A stretch of 64,000 nt of DNA from Henriciella sp. (GTDB lineage Bacteria > Pseudomonadota > Alphaproteobacteria > Caulobacterales > Hyphomonadaceae): contig JALUWJ010000075.1 in the NCBI GenBank assembly GCA_027019605.1, positions 19,778 to 83,777 of the forward strand, given 5' to 3'. The stretch's first letter is position 1. Each line of letters starts with the position of its first letter. The position numbers and the translations under genes were made by a program. Below the pieces are notes generated by a model. That model made no database searches. It saw only the letters and a program-made list of their open reading frames with translations, and was not told the origin of the DNA. Below are positions 51,464-60,766 of the stretch, in pieces.

Positions 51464-51548
51464 ATATCGTCCTCGACTGAAATTCATTGTCCCGAAATTG
51501 CCGATATTGTGAGATAACGTGCTGAGGGACAAGCTTAAGAGATTGTGT

Positions 51549-53774
51549 ATGCGTAGATTACTAAATCGGTTTTCAGGGGGTATTTTAGCAGCGACAATCG
51601 TGCCGCTGGTCATAACCTCCTGCTCATCGAGTTTGCCCAGAGCGCAAGAAACCTTGGGAGATGAGTTAAATCGGTCAGAACTGATTTTAGAGACTCGCGA
51701 ACAACAAGGCAGTTGGAGTGGCGACAGCGCCGATTTATCTGGTGCGCTACCTAATCAAACAGAGCCATCAGAATCTTCAGATACTGCGGCACAAACCCAA
51801 TTGTTTGATGTGCCCGCGTTGCGGAATGGTGTCAGCAATCGGCCTGATAGCGGCGGCGGGACACCAGCGCCGGAGTTGATAGACGCTACGATTGAAACGA
51901 GCGCGCGTGAGATATCATTGCCCGATTTGATTGATCTAGCGTTCGGTCAACTGTTGCAGGTGCCCTATTTTACGGGACCGGGAGTCGCCGAAAACGGAAA
52001 TATGTCGGTGATTCTGCGTACGTCCGGGGAAATGTCATCCGAGGCTTACTTGGAGAGCATCACAGATGTGTTGAACTCGTATGGCTTTGCCGTTGTCCCA
52101 GAAGATGGCGTTTACAAGATTATCGAGGATGCCGCGCTGCGCTCGCGCGTGCCGTCGTTTATTCGAGGGCGAGCAAATTTCGATACGCCGTTAGAAATCC
52201 GACCCGTTGTGATGTTCGTCGAGCTTGAAGCCATCGACGCAAATGAAATGACGGGGATTCTACGGCAAGCCTTTCCAAACAATGATCGGCTGCAAATTCA
52301 GAGCGTCCCGAGAAATAATTCAATCACGCTAAATGGTTTGCCAACGGACGTGAACTCTGCGCTCGCCATCATCGAGGAATTGGATGAGCTCTCCTATGCT
52401 GGCACCGCGCTCGAATCTTACAAACCGCGCTTTATTGGTGCGAAAGTGTTGGCAGACCAAGTTTCGCTGATGATGAAAGCGGAGGGATGGCAGTCGAGCA
52501 GCAATGCCAGCATCCAGAGAACGTTGCTTATTCTCCCGGTCGAGTTTTCCAACCAGCTCTTCATTTTCTCAAAAAGTGACGCCGCATTGACGCGTGCAAA
52601 GTTCTGGTTGCGCCAACTCGATCAGGCCGCCACGACGGGCGATATTGAGCAAATATTCGTATACGATGTTCAGAACGTCGATGCGACATTGCTGTCAGAT
52701 ACCGTTAATTCCGTGCTCTCCGGGAGAAGCGCGCAATCGGCCCAGCTGCCACCGGGCGGAGTACCGGCGGGAGGGCCTGGGGCGCCTACAAGCAGAGGTG
52801 GTGCGATTGTTGTCGATGCAATTTCCAATCGTCTCATTTTCTCAGGTACGGCATCGGAGTATGCGCGAGTGCGGCCCCTGCTCGAACAATTGGATCGCGC
52901 TCCCGGCGAGGTTCTCATCAATGTGACAATCGCCGAGGTGACTCTTACCGATACAACGCGATACGGTGTTGATTTCTTCCTGGACAGCATCGGGAACGAT
53001 GACTTTAACGCTACACTTGGGACAAGAGATGGTGTGAACCTTGGCTCAAACGGTTTTCAGGTGGGTTTCTTGTCTGGAAATGTAGACCTTGCGTTGAATG
53101 CGTTTGCGCAGAACGAGCAACTAAATGTGCTTTCAAAGCCTAAACTGGTTGCGCGATCTGGTGGTTCGGCAAGATTGCAGGTCGGCACGGACATTCCTGT
53201 TATTACGTCCCAGCGCGCTGACAATGCGCAAGACGGACAAGGTACGCTCGATGTGCTGCAGCAGGTGGAATATCGCAAAACCGGCGTGCTGCTGACGATT
53301 GAGCCAATCGTGTTCAGTCAGAATCGGATTGATCTGTCGATCTCTCAGGAGGTTTCCACTGTGCTGGAGGCCGCGGGTGTTGCGGGCAGTCCGACCATTT
53401 CCAACCGAACCTTAGACACTCAGCTGTCGGTTCAAGACGGCGAAACAGTGGTCTTGGGTGGCCTGATTCAAACGAACAATAATGAGACCCAAACCGGTGT
53501 TCCTATTCTCAAAGACCTCCCGATTGCGGGTAACCTGTTCCGGACGAATTCGCTGGGCCAAACTCGAACCGAATTGTTGGTGTTGATCACAGCTTATGTT
53601 CTGCGAGACCGAGAAGAGAAAGCTCAGCTGGCGGAAACACTACTTCAGCAGATTGAAGGCGTGTCAGCGCGCGAAGATAATTTGCGGACCATGCTTCGCA
53701 GCAATGTCGGTCACCTCAACGTTCGCACGCCTTCGCGCGAAATCGAGCCGGCTATCTCCGTGGATGATGAGTGA
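51549..53774 (+). CDS. gspD: Type II secretion outer-membrane secretin GspD
   Basis: A 741-aa multimeric outer-membrane channel. N-terminal lipoprotein-like signal peptide (I-T-S-C near residue 26), a low-complexity Ser/Thr/Glu linker to about 110, N0-N3 ring domains, and the secretin domain (about 470-690) with V-P-I-L-K-D-L-P-I-A-G-N-L-F-R. A Gly/Pro-rich loop near 405-420 is the usual N3 insertion. ATG 51549 is used, 51519 being the alternative. The lipobox suggests it can reach the outer membrane without a separate pilotin; none is seen nearby. Confidence 0.92.
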   Translation: MRRLLNRFSGGILAATIVPLVITSCSSSLPRAQETLGDELNRSELILETREQQGSWSGDSADLSGALPNQTEPSESSDTAAQTQLFDVPALRNGVSNRPDSGGGTPAPELIDATIETSAREISLPDLIDLAFGQLLQVPYFTGPGVAENGNMSVILRTSGEMSSEAYLESITDVLNSYGFAVVPEDGVYKIIEDAALRSRVPSFIRGRANFDTPLEIRPVVMFVELEAIDANEMTGILRQAFPNNDRLQIQSVPRNNSITLNGLPTDVNSALAIIEELDELSYAGTALESYKPRFIGAKVLADQVSLMMKAEGWQSSSNASIQRTLLILPVEFSNQLFIFSKSDAALTRAKFWLRQLDQAATTGDIEQIFVYDVQNVDATLLSDTVNSVLSGRSAQSAQLPPGGVPAGGPGAPTSRGGAIVVDAISNRLIFSGTASEYARVRPLLEQLDRAPGEVLINVTIAEVTLTDTTRYGVDFFLDSIGNDDFNATLGTRDGVNLGSNGFQVGFLSGNVDLALNAFAQNEQLNVLSKPKLVARSGGSARLQVGTDIPVITSQRADNAQDGQGTLDVLQQVEYRKTGVLLTIEPIVFSQNRIDLSISQEVSTVLEAAGVAGSPTISNRTLDTQLSVQDGETVVLGGLIQTNNNETQTGVPILKDLPIAGNLFRTNSLGQTRTELLVLITAYVLRDREEKAQLAETLLQQIEGVSAREDNLRTMLRSNVGHLNVRTPSREIEPAISVDDE

Positions 53775-54214
53775 GTTGGCGAAGCACATATTCTCAGCCA
53801 AACGCTGAAGCTGGGTTCTCGCTAATGGAGGCCATCGTTGCGGTGGCGATTCTAGGTGTGGCCTCGGTGCCTTTGCTTGTTCTTCAATCACAAAATGCCA
53901 GAAGCGTAGGCCGATTGGAAAACAGCGCTGCTCGAATAGCGGCTGAGCGTGTCGCGGCTGACTATCTCGCTGTGATCGATATTTCCGACGAACGTGAGGG
54001 CGTTTTCGATATGGGGGGAGGTTGGTCAGTGTCCTGGCGCGGCGTTCCCGTTACGGAAGCAACGAATGCTGTGATGAGCGTTGGTCAGCAGGGAAGATAT
54101 AGCGCTCAATTGGTGCGAATCACTGCTTTCGTGCAGCACGCTGACGGTCGGTCATTCGAAACTGAAGTCTACCGCACCGCCGCACGCGAACAGTTTCCCT
54201 ATCGCGCGTTCTAG
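53771..54214 (+). CDS. gspI: Type II secretion minor pseudopilin GspI-like
   Basis: A 147-aa prepilin with leader ending E-A-G before F-S-L-M-E-A-I-V-A-V-A-I-L-G, one hydrophobic helix and a beta domain with a W-x-V-x-W segment typical of GspI. It starts at GTG 53771, overlapping the gspD stop (GTGA). It is the last gene of the F-G-D-I run. Confidence 0.8.
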   Translation: MSWRSTYSQPNAEAGFSLMEAIVAVAILGVASVPLLVLQSQNARSVGRLENSAARIAAERVAADYLAVIDISDEREGVFDMGGGWSVSWRGVPVTEATNAVMSVGQQGRYSAQLVRITAFVQHADGRSFETEVYRTAAREQFPYRAF

Positions 54215-54322
54215 TTGGGGTGAATGATCAGTTTTGCAGGAAATATTTGTCCCTGTACCGGTGCGCAATTGCAACGATTTTGGTGAAACAAATATGAATA
54301 TGCAGAAATTCCGCTTACTCGC

Positions 54323-54351
54323 TTGACAGGTGAAGCTGACAGTCTTTTAAC
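54323..54351 (+). promoter_or_regulatory. Sigma-70-type promoter of the secreted-protein gene
   Basis: TTGACA (54323-54328), 17-bp spacer, TTTAAC (54346-54351): perfect -35 and fair -10. It lies about 95 bp before the ATG, leaving a long leader with GAGGGAAAA as ribosome site. Apart from this, 54215-54446 shows nothing else I can support. Confidence 0.7.
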
Positions 54352-54446
54352 ACCGAGTGTGGGGCGAGCCCCCGCTGTCCAATGCGTGCGAACGGGATTA
54401 TTCAGGTGCGCGGCGGATGTAGTAAATCAACCGAGGGAAAATCCTT

Positions 54447-55991
54447 ATGAAAATGATGAAACTAATGGGGGCCGCATCTGCCGCAGCTCTTATCGCTGGG
54501 GCCGCAAATGCACAGCTTCAACTGGAGCTGTCTGATGTAGCGCCAACCGCAGCTGGTACCATTAACGCAACTAGCGGAACGGTCACAGTCGCGGAAGAAG
54601 TAGACTTCGCAGCACTATCTGCCGCTGTCGGCGGTTCGACTGGTACTGTCGGCCTTGAGGTCCTGACACAAGGTCAGATCCCTCCAGGTCAAAACATCTT
54701 CCTGACCGTGCAACTGACAAATGCAGTATTTGCGTCTGCTCTTGACGGCGACGAAGTTGTTTCTGGCGACACAGGTTCGGTTGTGAACTCTGGTGGTGCA
54801 GCTGGCGAGTCTACAGTGCGTTACCTGGTGACCTCTGACACAGCCGATACTTCTAGTAACGGTGGCGCTCGTGACGCGATTGGCTTGGTTCTTCCAATCC
54901 TGATGTCATCTTGTGGCGACGTTACTGCTCAAGTTACTGAGTTCCAAACAGAGAGCGCTGGAACACCGATTGAAGGTGGCACTGCTTCCCTCACTACCGG
55001 TTCTGGTCTGACACTTGCGCCAGATGAGATTGCTGACTGTGACGACGCATTCTGGGCAACTATTTCGCCAGACACAAACCCAACTGCGATCGACTTCATG
55101 GCAACAGCCGGAGCGTTCGAAGGTTTTGTGGCGGATACAGTTAGCACCGACACAGCAACTGTCGCGACCATCGGTGACGCGGCTGTTCGTGTTGACACAA
55201 GCGTATTCATCGATTTCGGTTCTACCGCTGCGTCTGTTACTGACGTCATCGGCTACGAAGCCGACATTGACTTCGTAGATGACGCTGGTATTGCTTCAGG
55301 TGCAGGTACCGGAGCCGCATTCTGGGTGGATACTGCAGCCGCAGCATCGAACACTATCGCGCTTGATGGCGACGCGGTCGCTGGTGCGCCTGCGACTGCC
55401 GCTCCTGGGGATCTCGGCAACATCGAGATTACTGCGGACGCGACAAACGACATGATGGCTCAAGTTGTGTCTGTCAGTGATGCGATCCTGAACCTGCGTA
55501 CAACTGGCGGATCTTTCCTGAGCGCGTCAGATCCATTCCTGTCTGCAGACGTTGAAGACCTCGTATTCAACGGTTCTACATTCGGACCATTTGACTGGGT
55601 TGCAGACTCTAACGGTCGTGTGAACTCAATCTTCCGTGTGACTGGTCTTGCTGGTCTGCAATCAGACGTTCCTTCACTTCTCATCACTGAGAATTCACGG
55701 AACGGCGTGAACGGCGTCTTCCCATTCACTCTGGAAGCTTCTAGCGTCCAAGGTTCGGAAGTGCGTCTGAACAGCACCGACATCGAAGGCATCGTTGGTT
55801 CAGCATTCGGTACAGCTGACATCACTTGGATCTTCGGCGCGACGCTCGATCTCGACGTTGACCGTCTGCTTTCTGGTCCATCAACAGCGACTGTTGTGCC
55901 ATTCGGTGACAACGCGAACTCTGATGAAACAAATGGCGATACCGACCAGCTTCGTCGTTCTGTTAACGGAGATGACGACGGTAACTTCTAG
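54447..55991 (+). CDS. Abundant secreted protein of unknown function, candidate T2SS substrate
   Basis: A 514-aa exported protein with a clear signal peptide (about 1-22, ending A-N-A|Q) and no membrane helix after it. The mature part is acidic, rich in Ala, Gly, Ser, Thr, Val and Asp, with very few Lys and only two Cys (in S-S-C-G-D and A-D-C-D-D) that could form a disulfide. Beta-rich character, Ser/Thr content and acidity suit a surface-layer or matrix protein. Codon choice is strongly biased (CGT, GGT, CTG, AAC, ATC), unlike its neighbours, which indicates high expression. It sits in the middle of the secretion genes with its own promoter and terminator. I do not recognise the family. Confidence 0.75.
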   Translation: MKMMKLMGAASAAALIAGAANAQLQLELSDVAPTAAGTINATSGTVTVAEEVDFAALSAAVGGSTGTVGLEVLTQGQIPPGQNIFLTVQLTNAVFASALDGDEVVSGDTGSVVNSGGAAGESTVRYLVTSDTADTSSNGGARDAIGLVLPILMSSCGDVTAQVTEFQTESAGTPIEGGTASLTTGSGLTLAPDEIADCDDAFWATISPDTNPTAIDFMATAGAFEGFVADTVSTDTATVATIGDAAVRVDTSVFIDFGSTAASVTDVIGYEADIDFVDDAGIASGAGTGAAFWVDTAAAASNTIALDGDAVAGAPATAAPGDLGNIEITADATNDMMAQVVSVSDAILNLRTTGGSFLSASDPFLSADVEDLVFNGSTFGPFDWVADSNGRVNSIFRVTGLAGLQSDVPSLLITENSRNGVNGVFPFTLEASSVQGSEVRLNSTDIEGIVGSAFGTADITWIFGATLDLDVDRLLSGPSTATVVPFGDNANSDETNGDTDQLRRSVNGDDDGNF

Positions 55992-56013
55992 GTTACAGTC
56001 GACTTCAATTTGG

Positions 56014-56046
56014 AAAGGCGGCCTTCATTGGCCGCCTTTTTCTTTT
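56014..56046 (+). terminator. Strong intrinsic terminator of the secreted-protein gene
   Basis: AAAGGCGGCC (56014-56023) and GGCCGCCTTT (56030-56039) pair perfectly over 10 bp with a 6-nt loop, followed by TTTTTCTTTT. It ends the single-gene transcript 23 bp after the stop codon. Confidence 0.9.
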
Positions 56047-56062
56047 GGGGGTACTTGCGCAT

Positions 56063-56833
56063 ATGGAGAATGTTCAACTCAGCTTGGCGATCATCGGTGC
56101 CCAAAAGGCCAGTACGACCGCCCTGGCGCAGTATCTCAATCAACATCCGGACATCTATTTTCCTGAGGTCAAGGAAACACATTTCTTCAGGCGGCCGCTT
56201 ACAGCCGATGGGCCAATCGATCGCGATCCGGAATTGCTCAATCGAAGATTTGTCGATGCCCCGCGTGACTGCTTGTATGCGGATGGAACGCCAATCTATT
56301 TGTATTGGCCGCATGCAATCTCATTGCTGAAAGAGCACAACCCGCAAATGAAACTGATTGTGAGCCTGCGCCATCCAGTGATGCGTGCCTATTCTGCATG
56401 GTCAATGGAACGGCGCCGCGAGCGTGAACCGTTGAGTTTCAGCGCTGCCATCCGCGAAGGCAGGAGCCGGGTTACGAACGCGCCCTTCGGTGTGCACAAT
56501 ATCTATAGCTATGTGGAGCGCGGTTTTTATGCGCAGCAGCTGAGCCGCGTATTTGAGATATTCGACCCGGCGCAGGTCTTTATCCTCAGATCCGACCAAG
56601 TGTCAGCGCAGGATGAGAAGATGCAGGCCTTGCTCGCTTTTCTTGGCGTCAACGCCGTTGAGTTCGAGCCAATCGAAGAGAACGTGAACCCAAGCAGTCT
56701 CGCCGCTCCGGCGGGGCTTGAAGACGACTTTACCTTCCTGCAAGACCTGTATCGCGAGGATTTGGTCTCGCTGTCCGATATGCTAGATATAGATATCTCA
56801 GATTGGTTTTCCGTACCCGAAATTCATTTTTAG
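56063..56833 (+). CDS. Sulfotransferase domain protein (heparan-sulfate type), copy 3
   Basis: A 256-aa protein of a different sulfotransferase branch from the two upstream: I-I-G-A-Q-K-A-S-T-T-A-L-A-Q-Y-L (about 9-24), P-E-V-K-E-T-H-F-F and V-S-L-R-H-P-V-M-R-A-Y-S-A (near 103), as in NDST/Sulfotransfer_1 enzymes that sulfate sugars. It lies directly after the secreted-protein gene and ends 2 bp before gspJ, so it is co-transcribed with a pseudopilin gene. ATG 56063 is chosen; the longer frame from 56045 lies in the terminator. Confidence 0.87.
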   Translation: MENVQLSLAIIGAQKASTTALAQYLNQHPDIYFPEVKETHFFRRPLTADGPIDRDPELLNRRFVDAPRDCLYADGTPIYLYWPHAISLLKEHNPQMKLIVSLRHPVMRAYSAWSMERRREREPLSFSAAIREGRSRVTNAPFGVHNIYSYVERGFYAQQLSRVFEIFDPAQVFILRSDQVSAQDEKMQALLAFLGVNAVEFEPIEENVNPSSLAAPAGLEDDFTFLQDLYREDLVSLSDMLDIDISDWFSVPEIHF

Positions 56834-56835
56834 AA

Positions 56836-57528
56836 ATGTTCAAAGACCGCTCTTCTGTTTCACCCCGAACATTGCCCGCCTTGCCAGATCGGGCATCGCA
56901 GCTGGGTTTCAGCCTACTCGAGGTTCTTGTAACGCTGACAATACTGGCGATTACGTCCGCGGTAATTTTCCGATCACTTTTGTTTCAAATGGATCTCGTA
57001 GATCGCGTGGAAACCAAAAGCGCGGAAGTCTTTGATGATCAAATTGTCCGTGGTGGATTTCATCGTGTCGTTGAGTCGTTGGTGCCAGCCTGGCCCGAAG
57101 AACCGCGATCCTTCCAGTTTATTGGTGAGCCGACGCGGTTTCAGGGGCTTTCATCGAGTATTCTGTTCTCAAATGAGGCACTGATACAGCCATTCATCTT
57201 CGATCTTCGTGATGAGGGGCGGGCGTTGTATTTTCAGGCGGACGGGCAAGAATTCCAGTTAGCTTCGTTCGAGAGTCCAGCGCAAATCGATTATCTTGGA
57301 CAAAACGCGGTGTGGAGCCCAGTCTGGCCACCGACGAGCTTTCCCGACCCTGGGCAGTTTGATGACTCAACCGAGTATCTCATGCCACCTCTGCCGGTCG
57401 CGATCCGGCTCCGCACAGAAGGCAATGAGACGCTCCACTGGCTCGCCAGAGTAGGGTGGGTTGGTATGAGGATGCCGCGTCGCCAAGACCTCGATCTTGG
57501 TGAAGGCGGGAGTTCGTTCGACTTCTAA
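56836..57528 (+). CDS. gspJ: Type II secretion minor pseudopilin GspJ-like
   Basis: A 230-aa prepilin with leader ending Q-L-G before F-S-L-L-E-V-L-V-T-L-T-I-L-A, then a larger beta domain as expected for GspJ. It contains W-P-E-E-P-R and a C-terminal W-L-A-R-V-G-W. It follows the third sulfotransferase by 2 bp and converges on the gspC-M-L-K operon. Confidence 0.78.
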   Translation: MFKDRSSVSPRTLPALPDRASQLGFSLLEVLVTLTILAITSAVIFRSLLFQMDLVDRVETKSAEVFDDQIVRGGFHRVVESLVPAWPEEPRSFQFIGEPTRFQGLSSSILFSNEALIQPFIFDLRDEGRALYFQADGQEFQLASFESPAQIDYLGQNAVWSPVWPPTSFPDPGQFDDSTEYLMPPLPVAIRLRTEGNETLHWLARVGWVGMRMPRRQDLDLGEGGSSFDF

Positions 57529-57535
57529 ATCAGTC

Positions 57536-58015
57536 TTACTCGTCCGTTAGAAAGAGCGGAATTCGGATAAGATCGCTGTCCAGTCGCGCCACCAAGGCAT
57601 CCCGAGACAGATCCGCGACTGTCCATTCGTCGACCAGAAGGTCACCTTTCTCAACGTACACTTGTTGACCATCTTCGTGGGCAACGAGGGCGATGAGCGT
57701 ATCATCTCTGCGCGAAATCGAAATCAGCGTTGGGAAAATCGTTGGACCAGTGTCTTCCTGAGCTGCGGCTTCTTGTGCGGCTGCTTCCGCGGCGCTGATG
57801 CGTGGCTGTGTGTTCGGAAACAGGCGGCCCGTGCTCAAAGCGCTTAAGAACCGATCTCCAGAGTTGAAATAATTGATCGGTGCAGCTGGCTCGCGCCAGG
57901 CATCACCAGTGGACTGGTTTGAGGCGCCGGCACGACTGCCATTCTCAAACAAGACAGAACCTGCTGTCCCCAGCAGGACCATAGCGCCCAAGAGGGTGAA
58001 AACGCGAGCACTCAT
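57536..58015 (-). CDS. gspC: GspC-like type II secretion linker protein
   Basis: A 159-aa protein with one N-terminal membrane helix (about 5-22), a low-complexity Ala/Glu linker (about 75-90) and a small beta domain at the C-terminus (about 95-155) like the HR domain of GspC that contacts GspD. It lacks the PDZ domain seen in some GspC proteins. Position after gspM with a 4-bp overlap supports the role; similarity alone is weak. Confidence 0.6.
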   Translation of the reverse strand: MSARVFTLLGAMVLLGTAGSVLFENGSRAGASNQSTGDAWREPAAPINYFNSGDRFLSALSTGRLFPNTQPRISAAEAAAQEAAAQEDTGPTIFPTLISISRRDDTLIALVAHEDGQQVYVEKGDLLVDEWTVADLSRDALVARLDSDLIRIPLFLTDE

Positions 58016-58596
58016 TGGGGCGCCTCCTCATTTGGCAATGAGGTCAGATAAGGCACATAACCCGCAACCGACATTCTCGTTTTTTGATCCGTACGAATAG
58101 GCGCCGAAATATCGGTGATCAAAATGGTCTTGGGCGAAACACTCAATGTGACGAGCAGCTCTGAGAGGACGTTTGCGCCCCCGAGTCCGGTCACTTCAAA
58201 GCGTAGCAGATCGTTGTCGCCCGTCGATATCGGATCGCTGGCGACAGATAGACGAACACTTTCGAGTCCAATTTCGCGCGTGAGCTCGGTGAGATGTTTC
58301 TGTACGTTGGCGGACGCAATCCCTGGTGTTTCGGCCTGCCAGCGCGTCTCCATCCATGCGCCGCGCGCGTCAGATGCCAGTGCAAGGCGATCTTCCCATT
58401 CAGATACACTGCCTTCTGACAGGGTTTGAATTTCACGCTCTAGTGTCTGCTTTTGTGCGAGCAGTCGGTTCTTTTCATCCGAAAGTTCTAGCAAGCCAAG
58501 GACAACGACGACGATCCCGAGCGCAATCAGCAGATATTGCATCCGCAATGGGATGTTGGCGCGGACTTGTTCACGAATATTGTCGGCAATGCTCAT
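58012..58596 (-). CDS. gspM: Type II secretion protein GspM-like
   Basis: A 194-aa bitopic protein with a short cytoplasmic N-terminus, one membrane helix (about 18-36), a coiled coil (about 38-60) and a ferredoxin-like periplasmic domain. Layout matches GspM/PilO-type proteins. It overlaps gspL and gspC by 4 bp each, so K-L-M-C is one coupled operon. Confidence 0.78.
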   Translation of the reverse strand: MSIADNIREQVRANIPLRMQYLLIALGIVVVVLGLLELSDEKNRLLAQKQTLEREIQTLSEGSVSEWEDRLALASDARGAWMETRWQAETPGIASANVQKHLTELTREIGLESVRLSVASDPISTGDNDLLRFEVTGLGGANVLSELLVTLSVSPKTILITDISAPIRTDQKTRMSVAGYVPYLTSLPNEEAPQ

Positions 58597-59687
58597 GGTT
58601 GCGCCTCGCCTTCAGTTTCGTCGGTGGTGACGGTTCCGATGATCGAACGACTTCCGGAATCAAACCTAACTTCCGACCAGTTTGTGCTTGCCTCTAACGC
58701 TTGCACGAGTGCGACGACGTTAAGGTCGTCTTCTGACCGGCCCTCGAGTCGAACTTCGAGCGTTGGTGCGTCATAGTTCACGGCGGCGGCATTGGCGTTT
58801 GCACTGACCAATGCAGCTTCCATGTCCATCAGCGCATAGACAAGTGCTTCAGGTGCACCCAGGGCGCTCATCTGCGAAATCTGGTTCAACTGAGCCAAGG
58901 CGCGACGGCGGTTTTGCAGCCAGGGTTGAGCCGCTTCTGTTCGCTCAGCAGCTTCTTGCTCGAGCCCAGAGATTTGCGCGTTCAATTGAACAATTTTACT
59001 CGCATTATAAGCCAATGGGGCGGCGCAAAGAATGGCAGCTCCGACGATGAGCTGTGCTGGCGTGATCGACCGCAAGCGTTCGCCCCAAGTCGGCGCCACC
59101 CATACGCGGTCGCTAATCCAACTTGCTTCTTCAACCTCGGGGAGCGCATACAGAATTGGCGTCCCGTTCGGTTCCGTCGGCCAATATCGTGATTGTGCGC
59201 CGCGCTGGAAGATGTCCCATTCCATTTCGGTTGGGGGTTCCGGCCACCATCGAGATGCAACGCAGAAATGGTTATGCCAGATCTCTCCGTCGAAACCGCT
59301 AAGCGCGCGTACAACGCGTGCGCCGGCTTCAATCGGGCGCCGTGCGAGTGGTTCGGGTAAGACGCGCAGGGATGGATTGCCTGTGAGCTCCCCGATCGCA
59401 TGGCGATCCCAGGTCCAAACGTTTGCGAGCATAGATTGTTTGCCGCGATTGCTGAGATCGACCAGAGCCACCGGCTCAGTGAATCTGGATTCGAACTCTG
59501 CTTGTGCTTTTGCCGCACGCACACCGACCCCGTCACCCCGTGACAGGACTTTTCGCTCCATAACGTAGTGATCTCTCGTCAGAACAGTGATCATCCCGAG
59601 GGGACGGAATCCCTTTGTTAGCGGGATCAAGTCACCGCTATCACTGATCGTTTGAAGACCTGGAAACAGGAAGCTGTTTAACATCAT
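58593..59687 (-). CDS. gspL: Type II secretion protein GspL-like
   Basis: A 364-aa protein with a cytoplasmic actin-like part, one membrane helix (about 216-235), a helical segment and a C-terminal periplasmic ferredoxin-like domain. The order and topology match GspL/PilM-N, which links the ATPase GspE to the membrane. The first codons overlap gspK by 47 bp; a start at 59594 (M-I-T-V-L) would remove the overlap but shorten the N-domain. Confidence 0.75.
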   Translation of the reverse strand: MMLNSFLFPGLQTISDSGDLIPLTKGFRPLGMITVLTRDHYVMERKVLSRGDGVGVRAAKAQAEFESRFTEPVALVDLSNRGKQSMLANVWTWDRHAIGELTGNPSLRVLPEPLARRPIEAGARVVRALSGFDGEIWHNHFCVASRWWPEPPTEMEWDIFQRGAQSRYWPTEPNGTPILYALPEVEEASWISDRVWVAPTWGERLRSITPAQLIVGAAILCAAPLAYNASKIVQLNAQISGLEQEAAERTEAAQPWLQNRRRALAQLNQISQMSALGAPEALVYALMDMEAALVSANANAAAVNYDAPTLEVRLEGRSEDDLNVVALVQALEASTNWSEVRFDSGSRSIIGTVTTDETEGEAQP

Positions 59688-60669
59688 CGTTTGGAGTATA
59701 TTCTCGCTTGTCCACCAACATTACCCCATCTGCCACCGTGCGTCTTTGGCGCGGCAAGTTGGGAGCTCCTGTCGTCCTTTCGAATTCCACTATACGCTGC
59801 AAAGGGGGGGAGCCGCTTTGTCCATCTGCAAAGAAAATAAATCTAGCGCCCTCACTCGGCAAGCGCGAATTCAGTATAACCTCATCTACGAGATCCGGGC
59901 GACCCCTTGAAAACACGGTACCGACTTCTTCTCGGTAAAGTTGGACGAGATCGTCCGGCGACCATTGCAGGGCCGGACGTCCTGCCATTGGAAGGACGGA
60001 AAAGTGTTTCAAAACGCGGGCATACTCGGTCGGCGTAAGCTCCCAATCGATCACTCGGTTGAGTTCGTCAATTGTTCTCAGAGAGGAATTGGAAGGCGGC
60101 GGCAGCGTCCGAAACCGGTAGTCTGCACGTTCTCCGCCCAGAAAACCGCGTCTATTGTCCGGGTCGCGATAATCTCGAAGCTTTGCCGCGAGACTTTTTG
60201 CCAGGCTCGGTTGTTCCAGGTTTGCAGACAACCAGGTTTCAATAACCGATTCAGAGGCGCTGTTCAGAGAGATTAGGCCGCTAATGTCGCGATAAAAGAC
60301 ATCGACATTTATGCCACGAATATTCAATCGACGAAGCTCGCCTGTGGCTTTCCAAATTTCATTGTCCGGAACGTCGGACTCGTCCGGTAACAGGTCTGGC
60401 AGGATCGTGCTTGGGTCCAGGAAGCGATCCGACACATCGAGTCCACGCGTCGTCATTGGGCGAGTAAGGAACGTGTAGGTGACGATCTCTTCGGCGTCTT
60501 CGATCGCGCGTTCCACATGGTGGTTTTCGATCAACACTGAGAGATCAGCTGTGCGCTCGCGGATTGTATTCACGCCAAGGATAGAAATTGCGGACAGAAT
60601 CGCAATTACAACAAGAACGTATGGCAGTACAAAGCCTCGTTCAGAATGTGATCCCTTGCATTCCATCAT
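59641..60669 (-). CDS. gspK: Type II secretion minor pseudopilin GspK
   Basis: A 342-aa large pseudopilin. The leader ends E-R-G before F-V-L-P-Y-V-L-V-V-I-A-I-L-S, lacking the usual Glu5 as typical of GspK. A helical alpha domain is inserted (about 120-260) with D-I-S-G-L-I-S-L-N and L-R-D-Y-R-D-P-D. It caps the pseudopilus tip with H, I, J. It is the first gene of the minus-strand K-L-M-C operon, divergent from a glycosyltransferase with 97 bp between. Confidence 0.88.
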   Translation of the reverse strand: MMECKGSHSERGFVLPYVLVVIAILSAISILGVNTIRERTADLSVLIENHHVERAIEDAEEIVTYTFLTRPMTTRGLDVSDRFLDPSTILPDLLPDESDVPDNEIWKATGELRRLNIRGINVDVFYRDISGLISLNSASESVIETWLSANLEQPSLAKSLAAKLRDYRDPDNRRGFLGGERADYRFRTLPPPSNSSLRTIDELNRVIDWELTPTEYARVLKHFSVLPMAGRPALQWSPDDLVQLYREEVGTVFSRGRPDLVDEVILNSRLPSEGARFIFFADGQSGSPPLQRIVEFERTTGAPNLPRQRRTVADGVMLVDKREYTPNDDVKQLPVSRSSNDQ

Positions 60670-60766
60670 AAGCGTATCCTATGTGCTCCTTAACGGATAG
60701 ACGCATATCTCCATGACGCAAGCTTTTGGCTGAAATCGTCCGACGCCAAACCCTAAAGGAGCCCCT

